This document shows positions 26,228 through 34,658 of a stretch of 64,000 nt of DNA, in pieces. The notes beneath the pieces were generated by a model. That model was not told where the DNA came from, made no database searches, and saw nothing but the letters and a program-made list of their open reading frames with translations. Every line of letters starts with the position of its first letter. The first letter of the stretch is position 1. Position numbers and translations under genes: made by a program. The stretch is from Bin90 sp965214635 (GTDB lineage: Bacteria > Chloroflexota > Dehalococcoidia > Lucifugimonadales > JADFKI01): contig OZ243964.1 in assembly GCA_965214635.1 (NCBI GenBank), positions 868,001 through 932,000 on the forward strand, written 5' to 3'.

Positions 26228-27415
26228 ATGCAAGATGCCGTAATCGTTAGCGGGGCGCGGACACCGGTGGGCAGGTTCGGTGGGGCGTTCAAGGATGTGG
26301 CAGCGCCGGACTTGGGCGCTGAGGCCATCAAGGCGGCTCTGAAACGAGCCGACATCAGCCCAGAGCAGGTGGAGGAAGTGGTGCTGGGGAATGCGCTCCA
26401 AGCCACAGAAGCCGGCTATGCCGCACGACTCGCCACGCTGAAAGCAGGCATCCCACAGGAAACGCCGACGGTTGCGGTGAACCGCCAATGCTCATCAGGG
26501 CTAGAGGCAATTAACACCGCAGCGCAGCTAGTGCGAACGGGCGAGGCAGACATCGTGGTGGCAGGCGGGCTTGAAAACATGAGCCAGTCGCCGTACATGC
26601 TAGACTACCGAGCGCGCTTCGACGGGCTGCGGATGGGCGACGCCACCATGCGCGACGGGCTGACCGAAGGGCTGGGCTGTCCCGTCAACCGCTATCACAT
26701 GGGCGTTACTGCAGAAAATGTGGCAGAGCGGTTCGAAATCAGCCGCGAAGACCAAGACGAACTAGCGCTGATGAGCCACCAGCGCGCGGTTGCCGCCATC
26801 GAAAACGGCAGGTTCAACGAGCAGCTAGTTCAGGTGAGCGTGCCACAGCGAAGGGGCGACCCCATCGTGGTATCGCAAGACGAAGGCCCCCGCGCAGACA
26901 CCACGCTGGAGCGGCTCGCCTCGCTGCGCCCAGTGTTCAAGCGCGACGGCAGCGTAACGGCAGGAAACGCATCTAGCATCAACGACGGCGCAGCAGCCGT
27001 GGTCATCATGTCAGCAACCAAAGCAGCAGAGCTGGGGCTGCAGCCAAAGCTACGCTGGCATACGCGCGGCGCTGCGGGCGTAGAGCCGGCGATTATGGGC
27101 ACAGGGCCTGTGCCCGCCGTTCGCAAGGCGCTGGACAGGTCAGGCATGTCCATCGGCGACATAGATCTCGTGGAACTAAACGAAGCGTTCGCATCGCAGG
27201 CGCTCTACTGCATGCGCCAACTGGACATGGACATAGACAAGACGAATGTCAACGGCAGCGGCATAAGCCTCGGGCATCCGATAGGCGCAACCGGCGCGAT
27301 AATGACGGTGAAGTTGATGGAAGAGATAGCGCTGCGCGACGAAGAAGTGGGGCTAGTAACGATGTGCATCGGCGGCGGGCAAGGGCTGGCAACCATCTTC
27401 GAGCGGGTGGGGTAA
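26228..27415 (+). CDS. Acetyl-CoA acetyltransferase (thiolase)
   Basis: 395 residues, the normal thiolase II length. The acylated nucleophile is Cys88 in VNRQCSSGLEAI. The other active-site parts are ELNEAFASQAL, NGSGISLGHPIGATGA (His) and the second Cys in TMCIGGGQGLA. It condenses two acetyl-CoA or cleaves 3-ketoacyl-CoA. A GGGGGCAATAGC region precedes the ATG. The upstream SDR on the same strand could supply a 3-hydroxyacyl reductase step; that link is inferred from adjacency only. Confidence 0.94.
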   Translation: MQDAVIVSGARTPVGRFGGAFKDVAAPDLGAEAIKAALKRADISPEQVEEVVLGNALQATEAGYAARLATLKAGIPQETPTVAVNRQCSSGLEAINTAAQLVRTGEADIVVAGGLENMSQSPYMLDYRARFDGLRMGDATMRDGLTEGLGCPVNRYHMGVTAENVAERFEISREDQDELALMSHQRAVAAIENGRFNEQLVQVSVPQRRGDPIVVSQDEGPRADTTLERLASLRPVFKRDGSVTAGNASSINDGAAAVVIMSATKAAELGLQPKLRWHTRGAAGVEPAIMGTGPVPAVRKALDRSGMSIGDIDLVELNEAFASQALYCMRQLDMDIDKTNVNGSGISLGHPIGATGAIMTVKLMEEIALRDEEVGLVTMCIGGGQGLATIFERVG

Positions 27416-27506
27416 GGCTATCGCCGACATCACACAGGCTATACAAGCACACAGCGAACCTGCGGCAGGGCTATCATAACCTTGTTAACCTTGTTCAAGA
27501 GAGCGG

Positions 27507-27570
27507 TTCGGCTGTTCTATGCTCTATGAGGGCGACGCACTTCCTAATATCTCTCATAGAACAGCCCGAA
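27507..27570. terminator. Long inverted repeat between convergent genes
   Basis: TTCGGCTGTTCTATG (27507-27521) pairs with CATAGAACAGCCCGAA (27555-27570) with one bulged base, and the inner CTCTATGAG / CTCTCATAG words extend it. It sits between the thiolase end and the end of the opposed amidohydrolase gene, so a shared terminator is likely. Confidence 0.55.
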
Positions 27571-27580
27571 ACCCTGCGGA

Positions 27581-28819
27581 CTATATCGTCAGTGTGCCGT
27601 CGCGCTTGACCACGCTACCCTGCGCTACGATGGCGCTGACATCGTGCAGCGCAGTGATGTCGGCAGACGGGTCGCCGTTTATGATGACGATGTCGGCGGA
27701 CTTACCCACCTCAATCGTACCTATTTCGTCCTCAAGCCCCAAGCACTCAGCAGATGTCTTCGTGCTGCACACTATCGCTTCCATCGGCGTTATGCCCATG
27801 TCCTCCACCATCACCTGCGGAATGTAAGCAAAGTCGTCGAAACGGGCGTTGGTCATTCCAGAGTCCATACCGGTTACGAACTTCACGCCCCGGTCCCACA
27901 TGTCGCGCAGAATCTCGAAGCGCCGCTCCGGGTTGCTCATGGCAGAGCCACCAGTGCTTCTGCCTCGCAGCCGGTTGAGCCTGTGCAGCGCGAGGGTGGG
28001 ATCAACCCACAAGCCCTTTTCAGCGATCTGGTCAGAGAGGGCAGGATCGTAGTCGTACATGTCGGCGGGGTCTTCGGCGAGCCAAGAGCAGTGGATGAGG
28101 TTGTGGACGCCGGCTTCTATGCAGTTGCGAACACCAGCGGTGGCGTGGCAGTGAGCAGCGACACGCAGCCCGAGCCGTTCAGCGTCCTCTACGGCGGCGC
28201 GCAGCGTCGACGCCGGATACTGCGGCGCGCGCGTATTCGTGCCCGGCGTGAACCCGCCGCCTGTGGACATTATCTTGATGTAGCCTGCGCCAAGCTTGAA
28301 CTGCTGACGCACTGCCCGCAGCACCTCGTCAGTAGTGTTCGCCTCCGTGCCAAACATATTGCAATGCCCACCGGTCGTGGTGATTGGCGTGCCCGCAACG
28401 ATGAGACGGGGTCCAGGGATGATGCCGTCGGCGATGGCTTGCATAACAGGAAAGGCGACCTGATTACGCGCGCCAAGATCGCGCATAGTGGTTACGCCCG
28501 AGCTGAGGGCGGCGCGCACCGCACCCACTGCGCGCATCAGAAACACCTCGTCGCTCTCCGTCATAATGTGGGCGTAGGCGTCCTCCTCCGCGCTACAATG
28601 GATGTGCGAATGCATCTCGATGAAACCGGGCATAATGCTGCCGCCGGGTGCGTCTATTATGTTGGCAGGGTCTATGGCAGCGAGTTGTGGAGCGTCTTGC
28701 GTCGTAATGTCGGCGATCCTGCCGTTCTCCACGATGACAGCGGCGTTCGGCATCGGGTCTGCGCCCGTGCCATCTATGAGTCGGTCTGCCTTCAGCGCCA
28801 GTTTCATATTTACAGCCAC
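27581..28819 (-). CDS. Amidohydrolase-family metal-dependent hydrolase
   Basis: 412 residues, a TIM-barrel amidohydrolase of the imidazolonepropionase/prolidase-like type. The first metal motif HSHIH follows IMPGFIEM (near residue 70). Further histidines appear in GLRVAAHCHATAGVRNCIEAGVHNLIHCSW, and FVTGMDSGMTNA holds the late Asp. Between these it has GVTTMRDLGARN and STGGGFTPGTNT, as in broad-specificity aryl dialkylphosphatase or carnosinase-like members. The true substrate cannot be deduced. It is divergent from the E1 alpha gene and convergent with the thiolase. Confidence 0.88.
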   Translation of the reverse strand: MAVNMKLALKADRLIDGTGADPMPNAAVIVENGRIADITTQDAPQLAAIDPANIIDAPGGSIMPGFIEMHSHIHCSAEEDAYAHIMTESDEVFLMRAVGAVRAALSSGVTTMRDLGARNQVAFPVMQAIADGIIPGPRLIVAGTPITTTGGHCNMFGTEANTTDEVLRAVRQQFKLGAGYIKIMSTGGGFTPGTNTRAPQYPASTLRAAVEDAERLGLRVAAHCHATAGVRNCIEAGVHNLIHCSWLAEDPADMYDYDPALSDQIAEKGLWVDPTLALHRLNRLRGRSTGGSAMSNPERRFEILRDMWDRGVKFVTGMDSGMTNARFDDFAYIPQVMVEDMGITPMEAIVCSTKTSAECLGLEDEIGTIEVGKSADIVIINGDPSADITALHDVSAIVAQGSVVKRDGTLTI

Positions 28820-29129
28820 CTTTGCTTGCTATTGAGTTCCATTCGCATGACGAAGTTGCGCTATTATAGCACGGCACAGAAAAAAGAAAGTCAGCTAGGG
28901 AACATTCTCATTCACAGCAGCGAAAAATCCTGCAAAGTGGCATGCTAGACCTGCAATGCATTTCTGCTATAATCCGCACAGTAACCAGTAAACAGGATGC
29001 GCCGCAGTTCATATAGACTGGCGCATATGGGCGCATTGGCATGGCGGCTACGGTGTGCAGCGGCGCGGGAGCGTTTTTGAGAGAATAATCATTAACATAC
29101 AAAATATCCAAAACTAAGGAGGCTCGCAT
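28820..29129. other. Intergenic region with divergent promoters
   Basis: 310 bp between the amidohydrolase and E1 alpha genes, both transcribed away from it. No gene is seen. The segment near 29070-29110 is AT-rich (GAGAATAATCATTAACATAC) and the E1 alpha start has a strong AAGGAGGCTCGC site. Short words TGCTATAAT near 28965-28973 resemble a -10 box. No operator could be identified. Confidence 0.5.
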
Positions 29130-30110
29130 ATGACTACTTATTCCGAACTTGGCAGGGATTCGCTGCTGTGGATGTATGAGACGATGGTAACCATACGGCG
29201 TTTCGAAGAGCAGTCGCGGCGAGAGGCAGACGCAGGAAAACTGCGGGGCATGCACTCATCCATCGGGCAGGAAGCAGTACCGACCGGCATCTGCGCCCAC
29301 CTGCGCGACGACGACTATGTGCTTGGGACGCACCGCAGCCATCACCACTGCATCGCCAAGGGCGTAGACCTGAACGAGATGATGGCGGAGCTGCTCGGCA
29401 AGTCCACCGGCACGAACAAGGGCAAGGGCGGCACGATGCACATCGCCGACATCAACAAGGGGATGCTCGGCGCAAACGGCGTTGTCGGCTCAAACATTCC
29501 CGTGGCAACCGGCGTTGCGCTCAGCGCCAAGGTGCGCGGCAGCGACCAAGTGAGCGTAGTGTTCTTCGGCGATGGCGCCTCCAGCCAAGGCAGCCTGCAC
29601 GAAGCGATGAACATCGCCAGCATTTGGAAGCTTCCGGTGCTGTTCGTGTGCGAGAACAACCGCTACGCAGAATCCACGCCGTTCGAGTACGCAGTGGCAG
29701 GCGGCAGTGTGGCAAACCGCGCCGCAGGCTACGACATGCCGGGCGTGCTAGTAGACGGACAGTCGGCGCTAGATATGTTTGAGGTGGGACGCGAGGCAGT
29801 GGCACGCGCCCGCGCCGGCGAGGGCCCCACGCTCATCGAGGCGCAGACATACCGCTATCAGGGACATTTCGGCGCAGACGACCCGCTAGGCTATCGCACA
29901 CAAGAAGAAGAGGACTACTACGAGGCGCGCGACTGCATCCACGGACTGCGGACGCACATCACAGACAGCGGCTACGCAACCGAAGCCGAGTTGAATGCGC
30001 TAGACGAGCAAGCGCTTGCGTCCGTGGCTGCTGCCACGCAGTTCGCCAACGACAGCCCGTTCCCCGAGCCAGACGAGCTTACGACAGATGTGTATGTGAG
30101 CTATCAGTGA
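29130..30110 (+). CDS. pdhA: 2-oxoacid (pyruvate/acetoin) dehydrogenase E1 subunit alpha
   Basis: 326 residues. Thiamine-diphosphate binding motif GDGASSQGSLHEAMNIASIW then FVCENN is intact. The start WMYETMVTIRRFEEQSRREA and the segment GMHSSIGQEAVPTGICAHL are typical of E1 alpha, and RYQGHFGADDPLGYRT carries the phosphorylation-loop-type histidine. It heads an E1 alpha-E1 beta-E2 set, but a restriction-modification cassette separates it from E1 beta. Whether the substrate is pyruvate, acetoin or another oxoacid is not decidable here, so the symbol is by convention. Confidence 0.9.
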   Translation: MTTYSELGRDSLLWMYETMVTIRRFEEQSRREADAGKLRGMHSSIGQEAVPTGICAHLRDDDYVLGTHRSHHHCIAKGVDLNEMMAELLGKSTGTNKGKGGTMHIADINKGMLGANGVVGSNIPVATGVALSAKVRGSDQVSVVFFGDGASSQGSLHEAMNIASIWKLPVLFVCENNRYAESTPFEYAVAGGSVANRAAGYDMPGVLVDGQSALDMFEVGREAVARARAGEGPTLIEAQTYRYQGHFGADDPLGYRTQEEEDYYEARDCIHGLRTHITDSGYATEAELNALDEQALASVAAATQFANDSPFPEPDELTTDVYVSYQ

Positions 30111-30140
30111 GGCAATCCGTCCCCTCCCCCGCCCGCCGCT

Positions 30141-30171
30141 AACCTGCCCGCCGACGGTCGGTGGGCGGGTT
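30141..30171 (+). terminator. GC-rich hairpin after E1 alpha
   Basis: AACCTGCCCGCCGAC pairs with GTCGGTGGGCGGGTT (two G-U/mismatch positions), 31 bases after the E1 alpha stop. It would end or attenuate the E1 alpha transcript ahead of the restriction-modification cassette. No T run follows. Confidence 0.5.
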
Positions 30172-30199
30172 CACAGGCGTAGGGCAGAGGGCGCCAAAG

Positions 30200-30879
30200 A
30201 TGAACTTGAAACAACTTCAGGAACGCCTGGTTAATCTGAAAGAGCGCGGGTTCTTGCCGTCGATGCGTAGCGGAAATACCGGCATCGGCTACACACTAGA
30301 GACGCTACTTGGCGTGGATGAAAACAATCTTCGGCTGCCGGATCTGGGCGAAATAGAGCTTAAGGCGCAGAGAAGAAATGCGACGAACCGCATCACGCTG
30401 TTCACATTTAACCGCGGTGTATGGCAGATGCGCCAGGCGGATGTACTTAGGCAATACGGTTATCCGGACGCACCGCCCTGAAGTGTTCCGTGAACACCAC
30501 TGCTAACAACCAAGGGCTGTACCTCCAAGTCAACAACGGTGGTTTCTGCCTTCACCACATAGATGGCGCATTGATCGCAGAGTGGCAGGGACAAGCGCTG
30601 ATTAACAGGTTTCAACAGAAAATGCCCGCATTAGTTGAGGTTTATGCTGAAACACGGAGAGGTTCGAACGGGAAAGAAGAGTTTTGGTTCAACGAGGCAT
30701 ATTATCTGAAAAATCCCGATATAGAGAACTTCCTAAACCTTATCGGTGAGAACAAGGTGGTCGTGGATGTAAGGATGCACCTGAACCCCAACTCATCGGT
30801 GCGAAATCGTGGCACGGCATTCAGGATTGAAAGGCAGTATTTGGAACTCTGTTTCGCTAGCAGAGAAAGGCTGATATGA
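30200..30879 (+). pseudogene. MvaI/BcnI-type restriction endonuclease, frameshifted
   Basis: Frame 1 (from ATG 30200) gives MNLKQLQERLVNLKERGFLPSMRSGNTGIGYTLETLLGV with the catalytic-type LPDLGEIELKAQRRN (D..ExK) and ends YGYPDAPP. The protein continues in another frame as GRTALKCSVNTTANNQGLYLQV, then VDVRMHLNPNSSVRNRGTAFRI, to a stop overlapping the methylase start. The two halves together match MvaI/BcnI-family nucleases (CC-W/S-GG class). The shift lies near 30462-30472. Either a disabling mutation or a sequencing indel explains it; the strong SD-less GTG at 30490 is not a natural start. Confidence 0.8.
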
Positions 30880-32114
30880 TCGCCAGCATCACAAAATACA
30901 AAGATCCAACATGGGATTTCAGGCGGTCGCCTACTAAAGAGTTCACACACTGCTTTCATAACTACCCCGCGATGATGATACCGCAAGTCGCTCGCAAGCT
31001 CTTGGGACGATATGGAATGGAAGGCGGCTGGCTGCTTGACCCATATTGTGGCACAGGGACATCGCTAGTTGAGGCGTCTCTGTTTGGTATGAACGCCTTG
31101 GGCTGCGACATCAATCCACTGGTACGGATGATAGCGCAGACGAAAGTTACGCCGATACCTTTGGACTATCTTGACGATCACCTAGCGGTTCTGAGAAATA
31201 TTTTGATTGATTTTGGAATGAACGGAGGAATGCCCAACCCAAACGCGCCCGATGTACTGAACAGAGAATACTGGTTCTCTCACAAAGTGTCGCACCATCT
31301 CGCAGTGCTGCGCCAGCAGATAGAGGCTGTACGAAACAAAGCAGTACGCAGATTCTTATGGGTTGCATTCTCAGAAACGGTTAGGGAGTGTTCGTACACG
31401 AAAAACGGCGAATTCAAACTCGTGCGGATGGCGGCGGACAAGATGGCGGGTTTCGACCCCGATGTGTTTTCGATTTTCTTGCTGAAACTGGCACGAAATC
31501 GTGCAGGTTTGGCAGACTATCTTAAGTCCAGGCAGGATGTGGAAGTCCAGATAGTGGACTGCAATACCGCAAACAAAGAATTGCCGGACAACCGCAAGTT
31601 CGACATTGTGATAACATCGCCGCCATATGGAGATTCTTCCACAACAGTTGCATATGGACAGTTCTCACGGCTGTCGGCACAGTGGATTGGCTTACCCGTC
31701 AGAAAAGTCGACAGGATGTCGATGGGCGGCAGGACAAAGAAGGGGACACTTGCCCCCTCTCCAGTAACGGACGCAATTCGGCGCATCAACGCAATTGACG
31801 GAAAGCGAGCACAGCAGGTAGTGGCATTCTACATAGACTTGGAGAGCAGCATACAAACCGTGGCGTCTATGATGGCTGCCGATGCAACCGTTTGCTATGT
31901 TGTAGGCAATAGGACAGTGAAAGGCGTTACTCTGCCCACAGATGATTTTGTAACGCACGCTTTCAAGTGCGCGGGCTTTCGGCATATTGAAACGATAGTG
32001 AGGAACATTCCCAACAAGCGGATGCCCTCCAAGAACAGCCCGTCTAATGTGCAAGGCAAGACAGCCGCTACGATGCGCAAAGAGTGCATCGTGGTGTGCC
32101 GGCAAGCCGCATGA
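30876..32114 (+). CDS. DNA methyltransferase of the MvaI/BcnI-type cassette
   Basis: 412 residues. SAM-binding motif LLDPYCGTGTSLVEASLFGMNALGCDINPL is near residues 47-75, and the catalytic motif SPPYGDSSTTVAYGQFS is near 248. SPPY is typical of N4-cytosine methylases, matching a CC(W/S)GG-type nuclease partner. Motif I comes before the catalytic motif. Start overlaps the nuclease stop (ATGA). The reading frame is intact, so the chromosome may remain methylated although the nuclease is frameshifted. Specificity itself cannot be read from sequence. Confidence 0.85.
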   Translation: MIASITKYKDPTWDFRRSPTKEFTHCFHNYPAMMIPQVARKLLGRYGMEGGWLLDPYCGTGTSLVEASLFGMNALGCDINPLVRMIAQTKVTPIPLDYLDDHLAVLRNILIDFGMNGGMPNPNAPDVLNREYWFSHKVSHHLAVLRQQIEAVRNKAVRRFLWVAFSETVRECSYTKNGEFKLVRMAADKMAGFDPDVFSIFLLKLARNRAGLADYLKSRQDVEVQIVDCNTANKELPDNRKFDIVITSPPYGDSSTTVAYGQFSRLSAQWIGLPVRKVDRMSMGGRTKKGTLAPSPVTDAIRRINAIDGKRAQQVVAFYIDLESSIQTVASMMAADATVCYVVGNRTVKGVTLPTDDFVTHAFKCAGFRHIETIVRNIPNKRMPSKNSPSNVQGKTAATMRKECIVVCRQAA

Positions 32115-32145
32115 ATTTTATTACACAACACCACAGGAGAGAACG

Positions 32146-33171
32146 ATGGTAGCGCAATCTACTAGGCAACTATCTTACATACAGGCGGTGAACGAGGCGC
32201 TTAGGCAAGAGCTTGAGCGCGACCCATCTGTGATTATTATGGGTGAGGACATCGCTGGCGGCGGCGACCGAGAGCAGTTCCAAGACGCATGGGGCGGACC
32301 AATGCGGCTGACAAAGGGCTTGATAAGCGACTTCGGGCCGACGCGAATCCGCGACACACCTATCGCAGAGTCAGGCTTCGTGGGTGCAGGCGTGGGCGCC
32401 GCCGCAACAGGCTTGCGTCCAGTGGTAGACCTGATGTATGTGGGTTTCTTGGGCGTATGCGGAGACCAGATTCTGAACAACGCCGCCAAGATTCACTACA
32501 TGTTCGGCGGCAAGGTGAAAGTACCGCTGACAATTATGACCGGCACAGGAGCGGGAACAAACTCGGCGGCGCAGCACTCCGAAACCGTCTATTCCGTGTT
32601 CACGCACTATCCGGGGCTGAAGGTCGTGGCGCCATCAAACCCATACAACGCCAAGGGGCTGTTCGCAGCGTCCATCCGCGACGACGACCCGGTTATCATC
32701 TGCAACAACCGCCAGCTCATGGGCATACGCTTCGATGTGGATGTGCCCGAAGCATCTTACACCGTCCCGCTGGGCAAAGCGGATGTGGCGCGCGAAGGGA
32801 GCGATGTTACGCTGCTGGGGATAAGCTACATGACGCAGATTTGCCTGCAGGCGGCAGACGATCTTGCAGCGCAGGGATACTCAGCAGAGGTGATCGACCT
32901 GCTGTCGTTGTCGCCGATGGACGACGAGGCGATACTGGAGTCGGTGCGAAAGACGCGCAAGATAGTCATCGTGGACGAGGATTACCCGCGCTGCAGCATG
33001 GCGGCAGACATTGCGGCGCTGGTGGCAGAAGAGGCGTTCGACTACCTCGACGCTCCGCCCAAGCGGGTTACGCCGCCGCACACATCTGTGCCCTATAGCC
33101 GACCGCTGGAGGCGCTGTTCGTCCCAACGCGCGAGCAAGTGGTAGCGGCGGCGCTAGAAACGCTGGAATAG
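32146..33171 (+). CDS. pdhB: 2-oxoacid dehydrogenase E1 subunit beta
   Basis: About 341 residues from the ATG at 32146, preceded by AGGAGAG. The longer open frame upstream overlaps the methylase gene and is not used. Conserved parts are SYIQAVNEALRQELERDPSVIIMGEDIAGG, RIRDTPIAESGFVGAGVGAAATGLRPVVDL and VPLTIMTGTGAGTNSAAQHSE, then IRDDDPVIICNNRQL. With E1 alpha it forms the alpha2beta2 thiamine enzyme. Normally it directly follows E1 alpha; here a restriction-modification cassette of 2 kb intervenes. Confidence 0.92.
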   Translation: MVAQSTRQLSYIQAVNEALRQELERDPSVIIMGEDIAGGGDREQFQDAWGGPMRLTKGLISDFGPTRIRDTPIAESGFVGAGVGAAATGLRPVVDLMYVGFLGVCGDQILNNAAKIHYMFGGKVKVPLTIMTGTGAGTNSAAQHSETVYSVFTHYPGLKVVAPSNPYNAKGLFAASIRDDDPVIICNNRQLMGIRFDVDVPEASYTVPLGKADVAREGSDVTLLGISYMTQICLQAADDLAAQGYSAEVIDLLSLSPMDDEAILESVRKTRKIVIVDEDYPRCSMAADIAALVAEEAFDYLDAPPKRVTPPHTSVPYSRPLEALFVPTREQVVAAALETLE

Positions 33172-33208
33172 GATCGCAGCAAATCACCCTGCAGCAGGGG
33201 CGTTCCTT

Positions 33209-33268
33209 CCTAGTCATTCTCAGCGACTAGGGGGACTTGGAGTGCGTGCACCCTGCTTTATCAGGGTG
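33209..33268 (+). promoter_or_regulatory. Two small hairpins ahead of the E2 gene
   Basis: CCTAGTC-9-GACTAGG (33209-33231) and CACCCTG-CTTTAT-CAGGGTG (33249-33268) lie in the 192-bp gap between E1 beta and E2. A third short one (CCCTG-CAG-CAGGG near 33188) precedes them. They could be processing or attenuation structures; no known riboswitch is recognised. Confidence 0.4.
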
Positions 33269-33363
33269 AAGTGCGACATGCGTAACATGCTGGATTAGCC
33301 ACAGGCGCAACAGACGCAAGAGCGAATATCGGGAACACCGGCGAATTAGGAGTTGAACGCAAA

Positions 33364-34551
33364 ATGGCAGTGCAAATAGTGATGCCCCGTCTTGGCGACT
33401 TCATGACCGAGGGCGTGGTCGCAAAGTGGGCGAAGTCGCCGGGCGACGCCGTTGCCCAGGGCGAGTTGCTCGCCCAGATCGAGTCGGAGAAGCTGAACTA
33501 CGAGCTGGAAGCGCCGTCGGCAGGGGTATTCCACGCTGCGGTGGACGAAGGCGCAACCGTAGCGGTGGACGGCGTTATCGGCTACCTGCTTGCGGAGGGA
33601 GAAGCGCCGCCAGCACCACCGCAGCCCGCAGCGTCAGCGCCTACCACGCCTACCCCCACACCCGCGCGTCAGCGCCCACGCCGTCCGGCAACCCGCAGAG
33701 CTGGCGATGTCGTGCCCTCCACCCCGGGCGCACGGCGGCTGGCAGCAAGGCTAGGCGTGGACATAGCGCAGATTACGCCGACCGGCCCCCGCGGGCGTGT
33801 GGTAGACGCCGATGTGCGCGCATACCACGAACAGCAGCAGGCAGCGCAGCGCCCACAGACGCCGCCGGGCTTGCCCGAACCATCCCAAGTAGTGCCCCTG
33901 CAAGGGATACGCCGCAGCATCGCACAGAACATGCGAAACAGCCTATCCGCAACAGCGCAACTCTCATACTTCCTCGAAGTAGACATTACGGATGCGCAGC
34001 GGTTGCGCCGAAATGCAGCAAGCGAAAGCGGCGCTCCCGTCAACATGGCAAGCGTGCTCATCAAGGCGTGTGCCGAGGCGCTGCAACGCGTGCCTGCGCT
34101 GAACTCCCTGCTGATAGACGGAAATGTGATGTACTTCGACGAAGTGAACATGGGCGTGGCAGTGGCGCTAGACGACGGCCTCATCGTTCCAGTGCTCAAG
34201 GGCGTGCAAGCGATGAGCATCCCGCAGATTGCGACAGGCGTGCAAGAACTGTCAGACAAGGCGCGAAATGGACAGCTATCGTCCGGCGACATCGGCGGCG
34301 GCACATTCACCATCAGCGTGCTCGGCAGCGTGGACGGGTTCACACCCATCCTGAACCCACCGCAGAATGCACTGCTAGGCGTGGGACGGAGCGTGCAGAA
34401 GCCGGTAGTGCGGCGCGGCGAAATCGTGGTGCGCGAGATGATGACGCTCAGCCTCACAGGCGACCATCAGGTCATCGACGGCGCTGTGGCAGCGAGCTTC
34501 TTCCGCCGCCTGCAACGGCTGGTGGAACGCCCTGCGGCGCTTTTTGGATAA
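33364..34551 (+). CDS. pdhC: Dihydrolipoamide acyltransferase (E2)
   Basis: 395 residues with the standard modules. A lipoyl domain (1-80) has the lipoylated Lys43 in IESEKLNYELEAPS. A Pro/Ala/Thr linker follows (APPAPPQPAASAPTTPTPTP). The peripheral subunit-binding domain (about 120-160) reads TPGARRLAARLGVDIAQITPTGPRGRV. The catalytic domain (180-395) ends with LTGDHQVIDGAVAASFF, holding the catalytic His and Asp. It takes acyl groups from E1 to CoA. A lipoamide dehydrogenase gene is not in the window. Confidence 0.93.
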   Translation: MAVQIVMPRLGDFMTEGVVAKWAKSPGDAVAQGELLAQIESEKLNYELEAPSAGVFHAAVDEGATVAVDGVIGYLLAEGEAPPAPPQPAASAPTTPTPTPARQRPRRPATRRAGDVVPSTPGARRLAARLGVDIAQITPTGPRGRVVDADVRAYHEQQQAAQRPQTPPGLPEPSQVVPLQGIRRSIAQNMRNSLSATAQLSYFLEVDITDAQRLRRNAASESGAPVNMASVLIKACAEALQRVPALNSLLIDGNVMYFDEVNMGVAVALDDGLIVPVLKGVQAMSIPQIATGVQELSDKARNGQLSSGDIGGGTFTISVLGSVDGFTPILNPPQNALLGVGRSVQKPVVRRGEIVVREMMTLSLTGDHQVIDGAVAASFFRRLQRLVERPAALFG

Positions 34552-34658
34552 GCCCCAAGCTATACGCTCATCCGTGCGATGTGCTCCCAAACGCAGAGCA
34601 AGAAAAGTCGCCACCGCGAATATAGAACGGCATTAGGAACGAAGGAATTAACCAATCC

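Noticed and set aside
27644..28948. 434-codon plus-strand frame opposite the amidohydrolase.
   Set aside because: Antisense to a gene with clear metal-site motifs; the frame has shadow-type composition.
30479..30481. TGA at the end of the first frame of the MvaI/BcnI nuclease considered as selenocysteine.
   Set aside because: The homology continues in a different frame, and the next codons in the same frame soon hit another TGA; no hairpin of SECIS type is seen. A frameshift explains it better.
32047..32145. Extended upstream start for E1 beta (33 extra codons).
   Set aside because: It overlaps the methylase gene, has no family-like N-terminus, and the ATG at 32146 has a good ribosome site and the expected start.
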